From NCBI GenBank assembly GCA_020025295.1, contig JAHHSJ010000050.1, positions 1 to 15,416 on the forward strand: DNA of 15,416 nt, written 5' to 3'. The DNA comes from Oscillospiraceae bacterium. Lineage in GTDB: Bacteria > Bacillota > Clostridia > Oscillospirales > Oscillospiraceae. The notes under the pieces are model-generated. The model did no database searches and was not told the DNA's origin. It saw only the letters and a program-made list of their open reading frames with translations. Made by a program: the position numbers and the translations under genes. Below are positions 1 to 6,378 of this stretch, one piece after another (positions within the stretch are counted from its first letter, which is position 1; every line of letters begins with the position of its first letter).

Positions 1-1
1 G

Positions 2-151
2 CGGCACACAAAGCGTGTTCGTTTTACCGGCACAGAAAATCAGCCGGAGTTGTATCGTGATCCTAAAAATCACCTGATTTCCTTTGTGAAAGGAATTGTA
101 ATGTTTTTTGTGGCAGCTGTCATAGCAGGTCTAATTCTATCTTGTTTTTAA
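2..151 (+). CDS. C-terminal end of a small membrane-anchored protein (5' truncated)
   Basis: An open frame enters from the left edge and ends at TAA 149-151, giving about 49 residues. The visible part begins with a basic, polar stretch (RHTKRVRFTG) and ends in a hydrophobic segment of about 20 residues (roughly FVKGIVMFFVAAVIAGLILS), followed by Cys-Phe and the stop. This looks like a single C-terminal membrane span, but the family cannot be named from so short a piece. The frame is supported by the terminator-like hairpin 76 bases downstream. The start lies outside the window. The alternative, that this is a chance open frame, cannot be excluded. Confidence 0.5.
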   Translation, partial: RHTKRVRFTGTENQPELYRDPKNHLISFVKGIVMFFVAAVIAGLILSCF

Positions 152-226
152 TGCAAAACGAAAATCGTGTAGAATGTTTTTAGGAAAATACTGATGGAAA
201 TGGTAAAAAAGCCGCTTTGACTGTGA

Positions 227-265
227 AAAAGACTCTGAACAGCATTGCGCTATTCAGAGTCTTTT
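227..265. terminator. Bidirectional rho-independent terminator
   Basis: A perfect 13-bp inverted repeat, AAAAGACTCTGAA (227-239) and TTCAGAGTCTTTT (253-265), encloses a 13-base loop. Each strand ends in a run of four or five T. It lies between the plus-strand gene ending at 151 and the convergent minus-strand gene ending at 309, so it probably terminates both. Confidence 0.75.
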
Positions 266-308
266 CAATTTAGATAAAAACGGTAATCTCGCAGAGAAAA
301 TGTCCGGT

Positions 309-761
309 TTAATTTGTGGCAGGGAGTTCGTCCATTTCCACAGAAACCGATTCCACTTCGCTGGCATACCAAAGGCTTTCTATATTGGTTGATGTAAACC
401 AAGTTGTTTCGTCATTGCTCATATTGACGGTTCCGTAGGTGATATCTCCGGAGCAATAAGTGACATTATAGGTGGTATCATCTGCCAGAGTAAAACTGAA
501 AATAGTTGTAGCAGTACCGACAAGAGGTTCCACTTCCTTGTCTTTGATCGAAATACTAGAAAGCATATTGTAAATTGACTCAAGCTCATGCTGGTAAACG
601 AGGGTTTTCTTCTCGGCGTCAGTTGGAACGGAATAGTGATAAAGTTCGATCCCTTTCACATCGGAAACTTCAAACGGCAGCGTAATCTTTTTTGACTTGC
701 TGCAACCAACCAAAGGAATACACATCATGACAGCCAAGGTCAATGCCAGCCATCGTTTCAT
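309..761 (-). CDS. Small secreted lipoprotein of unknown function
   Basis: The 150-residue product begins with a lipoprotein signal: MKR, a hydrophobic core at about residues 4-18, then lipobox L-V-G-C with the lipidated Cys at 20. A short Ser/Lys-rich spacer (SKSKK) follows, so the mature protein should be tethered to the outer face of the membrane. The remaining 125 residues are polar with alternating hydrophobics, suggesting a beta-rich fold, but I see no named motif. A good promoter lies 74 bases upstream of the start codon and the facing terminator lies 44 bases past the stop, so it is probably monocistronic. It may be an envelope sensor or accessory lipoprotein; no specific role can be supported. 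Confidence 0.8.
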   Translation of the reverse strand: MKRWLALTLAVMMCIPLVGCSKSKKITLPFEVSDVKGIELYHYSVPTDAEKKTLVYQHELESIYNMLSSISIKDKEVEPLVGTATTIFSFTLADDTTYNVTYCSGDITYGTVNMSNDETTWFTSTNIESLWYASEVESVSVEMDELPATN

Positions 762-795
762 TCACACCACTCACTTTCCAGCGTTTCCATTTTGG

Positions 796-824
796 GATCG
801 CCTTTCACGGAGAAAAAGGCGATC
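796..824 (-). repeat. 10-bp inverted repeat at the 5' end of the lipoprotein mRNA
   Basis: GATCGCCTTT (796-805) pairs perfectly with AAAGGCGATC (815-824) across a 9-base loop. There is no T-run after it on either strand, so it is not a normal terminator. It sits just downstream of the predicted start of transcription (about 826-828) and so would form the first stem-loop of the transcript. It could be an mRNA-stabilising hairpin or an operator. Confidence 0.5.
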
Positions 825-834
825 ATTGATCTAC

Positions 835-863
835 ATTATAAACAAAATTGAAGATAGATTCAA
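835..863 (-). promoter_or_regulatory. Sigma-A-type promoter for the lipoprotein gene
   Basis: Read on the minus strand: -35 TTGAAT (863-858), a 17-base spacer, and -10 TATAAT (840-835). The predicted start of transcription is about 826-828, giving a leader of about 65 bases. Confidence 0.6.
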
Positions 864-1032
864 TTGCTTTCGATCCCTGTTCGCAGTTATACCGTGATCT
901 ATCTTAAGTTTTCACAAATGCGGTATGTTATTCGTCTTTTGAGCCGTGAAATCAAGACAGACCCAAAGCAATCTTGCAGGGGAGAAACTGCGAAAAGAAA
1001 ACCGCCGAGTGAGCGAACCACCAGAGCATAAA

Positions 1033-1069
1033 AACAGGCTCATCCAAACTATGTCTGGATGAGCCTGTT
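1033..1069 (-). terminator. Rho-independent terminator of the oxidoreductase gene
   Basis: A perfect 14-bp stem, AACAGGCTCATCCA (1033-1046) and TGGATGAGCCTGTT (1056-1069), with a 9-base loop. Read on the minus strand it is followed by TTT directly after the closing TT, a T-run of five. It lies 12 bases past the stop codon at 1081. A T-run also lies on the plus-strand side (1074-1081). Confidence 0.9.
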
Positions 1070-1080
1070 CGCTTGTTTTT

Positions 1081-3027
1081 TTACAGGTCTTTTGCAGCCT
1101 GATAGCCACGAGTGATGGCGTCCTTGATGTTGCCGAGCTTTTCGGCATCGCCTACCAAGTGATAAGTCACACCGGCGGCCTTGAGGGTGTCTTCCAGCTG
1201 GGGGTCAATGCGGTATCCGGCAGCGAACACCAGAGTGTCTGCATCACTGATGCAGTATTCCTGACCATTCTTGCTGTAATAGATGTTGTCCTCGTCCACG
1301 CGCTCGACCTTAGCGCTGCAAATCAGTTCAACGCCCTTCTTCATCATGCGCTGAACCAGCAGGCTGCGGCCCGGGCCGGATTCATTCAGCATAACGCCGG
1401 AAGCCATTTCCAGAACCACGATTTCCCGGTTTCTGGGGAACAGATCGTTCACAAGAGGAGCCAGATAATCGGCCGTTTCACAGCCGACAGAGCCGCCGCC
1501 GATGATGACGACCTTTCGTCCGGGGAATGCCTTGCCGGCCAGAATGTCGTCTGCGGTCATCCACTGCTTGAAGGCGGTGAAGGGTTTGATGACAATGGGG
1601 TGGGCACCGGTTCCGGCAATTACCTCATAGTCCCGGAACTCGCCCTTGAGCATTTCTTCCGTGACGGTGCAGTTCAGTCGCACATCCACACCGGCGTCAT
1701 ACAGCTTTTTGGCCATGTACTTAATCATGAGGGTGAGATCCTGCTTTGCGATGGGAACAGCAGCCAGACGGGCCAGACCACCCAGAGCCTCCTCCTTTTC
1801 GCAGAGGACCACCTGATGACCGCGCTTTTTGGCTACGAAAGCAGCTTCCATACCGGCAGGACCGCCGCCAATCACCAGAACCTTCTTCTGAACCGGTGCT
1901 TCGGTGAGGTTTTCTTCGTTCTCCAGTTCCAGAGAGGGATTTACGGTGCAGGAAACCCGCTTGCCGAACATAATGCCGTTCAGGCAGCGCAGACAGCCGA
2001 TACAGGGGCGAATCTGATCCGTGAGGCCCTGCTCTGCCTTGGTGACAAAATCGGGATCACACAGATTAGCACGGCCGATCATGCAGATGTCGGCACGACC
2101 GTTGGCAATCAGTTCCTCAGCAATCCAAGGCTCGACAATGCGGCCCACGGTGGCGACCGGAATAGACACATGCTTTTTAATTTCCTCAGCCATTTTCACA
2201 TGGGAACCCATGGGAGTGCCGGGGGCAGGAATGGAGCTGCCGCGCATGATGGTAGTGCCGCCGGAGACATGCAGGAAGTCGACGCCGGCCTTTTCCAGCT
2301 GCTTGGACACATACACGGCGTCGTTCAGATTCAGACCGCCGTCGGTGTATTCGTCGCCGGAGATGCGCACATCAATAATAAAGTCCTTACCGCAGACCTT
2401 GCGCACTTCACGCACCACCTCGAGGGTCAGGCGCAGACGACCGTCCAGATTGCCGCCGTATTCGTCGGTGCGCTTGTTGTAAAGGGGAGAGAGGAAACCA
2501 CCCAGCAGACCATGGGCATGAGCGGCATGAATTTCCACACCGTCGCCGCCGGCCTGCTTGACACGACCGGCAGCCTCTCCGAACTGGCGGATGATTACCT
2601 TCAGTTCCTCAACGGTCACAGCACGAGGGGCTTCCTTTGCATAATAGGGGCCGACATTGGAAGGCGCAATCAGACGGGGCGTACCCGGAATCGGGAAAGC
2701 CATGTAGGCCGGATGGAACAGCTGGGGCAGAATCTTTGCGCCATACTGATGCACCGAATCGGTCAGCTTTTTCCAGCCCGGAATGTAAGAATCGTCGCAA
2801 ATAGACATGTCGCCCGGCAGATAGGTGTAAACCGGCTCAACTGTGGTTACTTCGGTAACAATCAGGCCGACGCCGCCCTTTGCGCGAGCGGTGTAATGCT
2901 GAATCAGTTCCTCCGTAATGTATCCCTTATCTGCCAGATTTGTGGAGATAGGGGGCATAAAGATGCGGTTTTTTACAACAGTTTCGCCGATTTTGATGGG
3001 CGAAAACAGGCTCGGGAATTGGTTCAT
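1081..3027 (-). CDS. FMN/4Fe-4S/FAD NAD(P)H-dependent oxidoreductase, old yellow enzyme family (2,4-dienoyl-CoA reductase / BaiCD-BaiH / enoate reductase type)
   Basis: This 648-residue cytoplasmic flavoenzyme has the usual three-part build. An FMN-binding TIM barrel spans about residues 5-335, with HAAH (167-170) and the family motif FLSPLYNKRTDEYGG (178-192). A 4Fe-4S site follows (Cys342, 345, 348, 360; C-x2-C-x2-C-x11-C). A pyridine-nucleotide-disulfide-type half has an FAD motif GGGPAG (387-392) and an NAD(P) motif GGGSVG (510-515). Relatives pass electrons from NAD(P)H through FAD and the cluster to FMN and reduce activated C=C bonds of dienoyl-CoAs, enoates or bile-acid intermediates; the substrate here is unknown. 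An AAAGGAG site (3037-3043) lies 9 bases before the ATG. The gene follows an araC-type regulator on the same strand and has its own terminator. The position usually filled by a catalytic Tyr (GYL) reads GLL here. Confidence 0.93.
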   Translation of the reverse strand: MNQFPSLFSPIKIGETVVKNRIFMPPISTNLADKGYITEELIQHYTARAKGGVGLIVTEVTTVEPVYTYLPGDMSICDDSYIPGWKKLTDSVHQYGAKILPQLFHPAYMAFPIPGTPRLIAPSNVGPYYAKEAPRAVTVEELKVIIRQFGEAAGRVKQAGGDGVEIHAAHAHGLLGGFLSPLYNKRTDEYGGNLDGRLRLTLEVVREVRKVCGKDFIIDVRISGDEYTDGGLNLNDAVYVSKQLEKAGVDFLHVSGGTTIMRGSSIPAPGTPMGSHVKMAEEIKKHVSIPVATVGRIVEPWIAEELIANGRADICMIGRANLCDPDFVTKAEQGLTDQIRPCIGCLRCLNGIMFGKRVSCTVNPSLELENEENLTEAPVQKKVLVIGGGPAGMEAAFVAKKRGHQVVLCEKEEALGGLARLAAVPIAKQDLTLMIKYMAKKLYDAGVDVRLNCTVTEEMLKGEFRDYEVIAGTGAHPIVIKPFTAFKQWMTADDILAGKAFPGRKVVIIGGGSVGCETADYLAPLVNDLFPRNREIVVLEMASGVMLNESGPGRSLLVQRMMKKGVELICSAKVERVDEDNIYYSKNGQEYCISDADTLVFAAGYRIDPQLEDTLKAAGVTYHLVGDAEKLGNIKDAITRGYQAAKDL

Positions 3028-3062
3028 ATCAGTCGACTCCTTTCTTTGATTGTTATTATTTT

Positions 3063-3143
3063 ATCATACTTGTTCCTCGAATTCGCTGATCTGGATAGAT
3101 ATCAACCGTCGAATTATGTCCTGTTTTTCCAAAATATCAGCGA
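3063..3143 (-). promoter_or_regulatory. Candidate regulated promoter/operator region of the oxidoreductase gene
   Basis: On the minus strand a -10-like TATGAT (3068-3063) lies 35 bases before the start codon and has no good -35 at 17 bases, as is common for activator-dependent promoters. Just upstream are a direct repeat TCGAATT (3077-3083 and 3109-3115, 32 bases apart) and an 8-bp inverted repeat TCGCTGAT (3083-3090) / ATCAGCGA (3136-3143). These are candidate sites for the neighbouring AraC protein; the assignment is inference. Confidence 0.35.
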
Positions 3144-3189
3144 CATTGGGAATAAAATGACAAAAAAGAGCGGTCAAAGGAAAGGGGGG

Positions 3190-4257
3190 TCAGTTGTTTG
3201 TTTTGATTTCCAGCAGAAGGCGCTCTCCCGGGGCCGGTTTGACCTGAAGCTGTCCCTCGTTGACGGTCAGGAAGAATCCGTTCGATTCCTTCCAGAATTT
3301 GAGCTGGTCGTTTTCGTATAGAATTTCATGGGTTCCCTGTAAAAGGTGCAGCAGCAGCTCCTTCTGATCTTGATCCAGAACCATTTGTCGGTCTTCTTTG
3401 CCTGCGCTGTACTTCATGTTCTTCTGAAATTGCTTTCGGTAGGCACTGGGGACGATTCCGTACAGCTCCCGGAACACTTCTGTGTAGGCTTTGGAGTTGG
3501 GAAGCCCGTAGGCAAGGGCGATGGACTCGATGCTTTCCCGCCCCTCCAAGAGGGTTTCCAGAGAAGCACGCACCCGGACATAGGCCAGATATTTTACAAA
3601 GGGGATGCCGGTGAATTTTTTCATCAGCTTGGAGGTGTAGGAAACACTGAAGGACAGCTGCTTTGCGATTTCGCCTAAGGTCAAATCCTCTTTGTAGTGA
3701 GCGTCAATGTATTTTACCGCCTTCATGTAGTTTTCATGGTAATCGGTATGCAGAGGGAGGTCATCTACGGAAAACGCCTTTTTGGAGGAGGAAATCCGCA
3801 GCAGCTCCATCATAATGACATTCATGTGGTAGAGGTCATTGCTTTCGTTCATCAGCACCGAGGCCAGTTCACCGATTTTGCTCCGAAGCTGCAGGTAAGT
3901 ATCCCGGTTTCGGGTTTCCGTGCAGACTGCTGTGCGGAAGCCGGTGCGCGGATCGCCGGCCATGGCGTCTGTCATGCGGCTGAAGTCGATGTGAATGGTC
4001 AGGATGATTCCGGCGTCAGACGGAGCCTTTTTGTGCAGCATATGGATGTCATATGGGGCAATTACAACCATTTCATGCTCCTTCAGAAGATAGGAAAACT
4101 GGGTTGTGACCACTTCGTATTCGCCCTTGAGCACATAGGAGATTTCCAGACTGGACTGCTGGGAGAAAACGTTTCTGGAAAACCCGTTGATGCTCAGGCT
4201 CAAAGGGTATCCGAATTTCTGACCGGAAAAGTCATAATACAAATCCATATTCTGCAT
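3190..4257 (-). CDS. AraC-family transcriptional regulator with N-terminal cupin and a C-terminal extension
   Basis: This 355-residue protein has an N-terminal cupin-like ligand/dimerisation region at about residues 15-95 (patterns SYVLKGEYEVV and MVVIAPYDIHMLHK) and a typical AraC double helix-turn-helix at about 178-278. The first recognition unit is near DLTLGEIAKQLSFSVSYTSK; the second is near SIESIALAYGLPNSKAYTEVF, ending in the P-SAYRKQF signature. A further 75 or so residues follow the DNA-binding domain, whereas most family members stop there. The ATG at 4257 has a GGGGA site (4265-4269) 7 bases upstream; an internal ATG at 4248 is the alternative start. It lies directly upstream of the flavoenzyme on the same strand, so it is the likely activator of that gene, probably responding to its substrate. 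The effector is unknown. Confidence 0.92.
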   Translation of the reverse strand: MQNMDLYYDFSGQKFGYPLSLSINGFSRNVFSQQSSLEISYVLKGEYEVVTTQFSYLLKEHEMVVIAPYDIHMLHKKAPSDAGIILTIHIDFSRMTDAMAGDPRTGFRTAVCTETRNRDTYLQLRSKIGELASVLMNESNDLYHMNVIMMELLRISSSKKAFSVDDLPLHTDYHENYMKAVKYIDAHYKEDLTLGEIAKQLSFSVSYTSKLMKKFTGIPFVKYLAYVRVRASLETLLEGRESIESIALAYGLPNSKAYTEVFRELYGIVPSAYRKQFQKNMKYSAGKEDRQMVLDQDQKELLLHLLQGTHEILYENDQLKFWKESNGFFLTVNEGQLQVKPAPGERLLLEIKTNN

Positions 4258-4286
4258 CGTTTATTCCCCAACTTTCAAAAGGTCCG

Positions 4287-4310
4287 GCCGCAGGACAGTG
4301 CGTCTGCGGC
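4287..4310 (-). repeat. 7-bp GC-rich hairpin in the araC leader
   Basis: GCCGCAG (4287-4293) pairs with CTGCGGC (4304-4310) around a 10-base loop, about 30 bases upstream of the regulator's start codon and inside its predicted leader. It lacks a strong T-run, so it is not a convincing terminator. Confidence 0.35.
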
Positions 4311-4383
4311 ATGGATTGGCGTTCCATTCGTTCCGATGTATAGGAAAGATCACTCTTTTTGTGAAGATTTCTGTGGATATAGT

Positions 4384-4411
4384 ATCATAACTAGCGGAGA
4401 TTTGACAACAA
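4384..4411 (-). promoter_or_regulatory. Candidate promoter for the araC-type gene
   Basis: On the minus strand: -35 TTGTTG (4411-4406), a 16-base spacer, and -10 TATGAT (4389-4384). It would give a leader of about 120 bases. The -10 is the same hexamer as in the candidate promoter of the downstream oxidoreductase gene. Confidence 0.4.
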
Positions 4412-4544
4412 GCCAGCAAGCAGATTGCAGCCCACGGAGAAAAAGTGCCAGAAGATACCAAACGGAAGAATCTGTGATTGTCCCGTTTTCCTAATTGAAC
4501 AAAAAGAAACTCCTTGGGGCGGAATAGTCTGCGGTTCTGCTGCA

Positions 4545-4573
4545 TTGACGGGAAGAACAAGTAATGGTACAAT
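4545..4573 (+). promoter_or_regulatory. Extended -10 promoter of the methyltransferase-ecf-truA operon
   Basis: -35 TTGACG (4545-4550), a 17-base spacer, and -10 TACAAT (4568-4573) with an upstream TG at 4565-4566. The expected start of transcription is about 4580, roughly 30 bases before the ATG at 4610. It is the only good plus-strand promoter I can see ahead of the tightly packed genes through 10733. Confidence 0.7.
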
Positions 4574-4609
4574 GATACATTATTATGTCAATAGTGGGGT
4601 AGTGTAGCT

Positions 4610-5491
4610 ATGTGGCTTGCAGATCAATGGAAAGATTATGAACTTCTGGATTGCGGACGAGGCGAGAAGCTGGAACGCTGGGGCGATAAAATTCTGGTGC
4701 GTCCGGACCCTCAGGCAATCTGGAACACCCCTCGCACTCTGCGAGGCTGGAAGGTGAATGATGGCCGTTACAGCCGTTCCAATACCGGCGGCGGACACTG
4801 GGACAAGCGGAGCCTGCCCCAGAACTGGACCATCAACTATGGGAGCCTGACCTTTAAGGTGGGCCCTATGAACTTCAAGCATACCGGTCTGTTCCCGGAG
4901 CAGGCGGCAAACTGGGACTTTGCGCAGGACATGATTCGTCATGCCGGGCGTGAGGTCAATGTGCTGAACCTGTTTGCGTATACCGGCGGAGCTACGGTGG
5001 CCTGTGCTGCCGCAGGCGCTAAGGTGTGCCATGTGGATGCGGCAAAGGGTATGGTAGCATGGGCCAAGGAAAATGCAAAGCTGTCCCATCTGAGCGACGC
5101 CCCTGTTCGCTGGATCGTGGATGACTGCGCCAAGTTTGTGGAGCGTGAGATTCGCCGCGGCCGCCGTTATGACGCTATCATCATGGATCCGCCTTCTTAT
5201 GGCAGAGGTCCTTCCGGTGAGGTCTGGAAGCTGGAGGAGAACCTCTATCCCTTCTTGGAGCTGGTGGTGCAGGTGCTTTCGGATCAGCCTCTGTTCTTTA
5301 TCATCAACTCCTATACCACCGGCCTTGCCCCCAGTGTGTTGGGCTACCTGCTGGATACGCTGGTGACCAAGAAGCACGGCGGACACTCCGAGTGTCAGGA
5401 ACTGGGCATCCCCGTCAAGGCCAGCGGTTTGGCGCTGCCCTGCGGAGCTACCGGCCGCTGGATGGCCGATCTGCCCGGCCGGAGCCGCTGA
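4610..5491 (+). CDS. Class I SAM-dependent methyltransferase, rRNA cytosine-methyltransferase-like (COG1092 type)
   Basis: This 293-residue protein has a Rossmann-type SAM site, VLNLFAYTGGATVA (about 118-131), an acidic ribose-binding Asp143 (HVDAAK), Asp171/Asp172, and the catalytic motif DPPSYGRG (193-200). The NLFAYTGG and DPPSYG motifs are typical of the RlmI/RlmK-like large-subunit rRNA methyltransferases. Those proteins usually carry an N-terminal PUA domain; here the first 100 or so residues look different and no PUA motif is obvious. RNA is therefore the likely substrate, but the modified base is not certain. It is the first gene after the promoter and ends one base before the ecfA1 start, so the two are transcriptionally and probably translationally coupled. 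Confidence 0.88.
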   Translation: MWLADQWKDYELLDCGRGEKLERWGDKILVRPDPQAIWNTPRTLRGWKVNDGRYSRSNTGGGHWDKRSLPQNWTINYGSLTFKVGPMNFKHTGLFPEQAANWDFAQDMIRHAGREVNVLNLFAYTGGATVACAAAGAKVCHVDAAKGMVAWAKENAKLSHLSDAPVRWIVDDCAKFVEREIRRGRRYDAIIMDPPSYGRGPSGEVWKLEENLYPFLELVVQVLSDQPLFFIINSYTTGLAPSVLGYLLDTLVTKKHGGHSECQELGIPVKASGLALPCGATGRWMADLPGRSR

Positions 5492-5492
5492 T

Positions 5493-6350
5493 ATGGAGCA
5501 TTTGAGCGAACAGAAACCCATCATTGCCGCGGAGCACCTCTCCTTCGCCTATACCGGGGCGGACGGAGTTGCTCCGGTGGTGCTGAAGGATTTGAACCTG
5601 ACGGTGGAGCAGGGCAGCTTTGTGGCGATTTTGGGTCATAACGGCTGTGGAAAATCCACCTTGGCAAAGCATATGAATGGCATCCTGCTGCCCAATGGCG
5701 GCAAGGTGTTTGTGGATGGAATGGACACCATGGACGAGGAACTGCTGCAGCAGATCCGCCGTACCGTTGGTATGGTGTTCCAGAATCCGGATAACCAGAT
5801 TATTTCCTCCATCGTGGAGGAGGATGTGGCCTTTGCACCGGAGAATCTGGGCGTTGCACCGGAGGAAATCCGCCGCCGGGTGGACAATGCGCTGGAGGCG
5901 GTGGGCATGAGTGCATATGCACTCCATGCACCCCATCTGCTTTCCGGCGGCCAGAAGCAGCGGATTGCCATTGCCGGTGTGCTGGCCATGCAGCCTCGCT
6001 GCATTGTGTTGGACGAGCCGACCGCCATGCTGGACCCGGTGGGAAGGGAAGAGGTAATCAGTACCGTTCGCCGCCTCAATCGGGAGCAGGGCGTCACGGT
6101 AGTGCTCATTACCCATCATATGGACGAAGCGGCACAGGCTGACCGGCTCATCGTGATGAATGAAGGTCAGGTCATTGCCGATGGAACCCCCAGAGAAGTC
6201 TTTCTGGATGTGGAAGGATTGCAGCAGGTGGGTCTGACGGTGCCGGAAACGGTAGGGTTACTGTATGAACTGAAAAAAGCGGGATTGGATGTCTCGCTGA
6301 CGGCACTTTCCGTTGAGGAGTGTGCCGCAGAGATTGCTGCGGCGCTGTAA
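5493..6350 (+). CDS. ecfA1: Energy-coupling factor transporter ATPase EcfA1 (CbiO-type)
   Basis: One of the two cytoplasmic ATPases that power group II ECF importers of vitamins and metal ions. Walker A is GHNGCGKST (48-56), the Q-loop Gln is 97 (VFQNPDNQ), the signature is LSGGQ (150-154), Walker B is IVLDEP (171-176, Glu175) and the switch His is in ITHH (about 208). At 285 residues the length is normal. The phrase FQNPDNQ is typical of the A1 paralogue, and FQYPEYQLFE in the next gene of A2. A GGAG at 5480-5483 inside the end of the upstream gene sits 9 bases before the ATG. The three genes ecfA1-ecfA2-ecfT are adjacent, as in most Firmicutes. Confidence 0.95.
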   Translation: MEHLSEQKPIIAAEHLSFAYTGADGVAPVVLKDLNLTVEQGSFVAILGHNGCGKSTLAKHMNGILLPNGGKVFVDGMDTMDEELLQQIRRTVGMVFQNPDNQIISSIVEEDVAFAPENLGVAPEEIRRRVDNALEAVGMSAYALHAPHLLSGGQKQRIAIAGVLAMQPRCIVLDEPTAMLDPVGREEVISTVRRLNREQGVTVVLITHHMDEAAQADRLIVMNEGQVIADGTPREVFLDVEGLQQVGLTVPETVGLLYELKKAGLDVSLTALSVEECAAEIAAAL

Positions 6351-6366
6351 GTGCCTGCGATAGATA

Positions 6367-6378
6367 GGAGAAGCATTG
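6367..6378 (+). promoter_or_regulatory. Ribosome binding site deciding a TTG start for ecfA2
   Basis: GGAG (6367-6370) lies 5 bases before TTG (6376-6378). No ATG or GTG is available in frame near this point that would keep the first beta strand (EPIIETQKLTHTY), so TTG is the likely start. Confidence 0.7.

Larger units (their letters stand above)
762..1080. other. Intergenic region between two minus-strand genes
   Basis: This 319-base gap holds the lipoprotein promoter and 5' hairpin, the terminator of the oxidoreductase gene, and a 9-bp inverted repeat AAGATAGAT (851-859) / ATCTATCTT (897-905) whose left arm overlaps the promoter -35 region and could be an operator. I see nothing coding in about 906-1030. 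Confidence 0.5.
4258..4609. other. Divergent intergenic region
   Basis: This 352-base gap separates the minus-strand araC gene from the plus-strand methyltransferase operon. It holds the araC candidate promoter and leader hairpin and, at its right end, the operon promoter. In about 4412-4544 I see no supported gene or structured element. Confidence 0.5.

Noticed and set aside
152..226. Possible small gene or leader between the first gene and the terminator
   Set aside because: AT-rich, no start with a ribosome binding site, and no conserved structure visible.
697..897. Short plus-strand open frame across the lipoprotein promoter
   Set aside because: It overlaps the signal-peptide region of the lipoprotein gene and its promoter, and has no ribosome binding site or conserved content.
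1159..3321. A 720-codon plus-strand open frame opposite the oxidoreductase gene
   Set aside because: It mirrors the codon structure of the real gene, has no ribosome binding site or recognisable domain, and runs into the regulator gene. It is a by-product of GC-rich codon use.
4583..5524. Minus-strand open frame opposite the methyltransferase gene
   Set aside because: The plus-strand frame has the SAM and DPPSYG motifs; the antisense frame crosses gene borders without signals.
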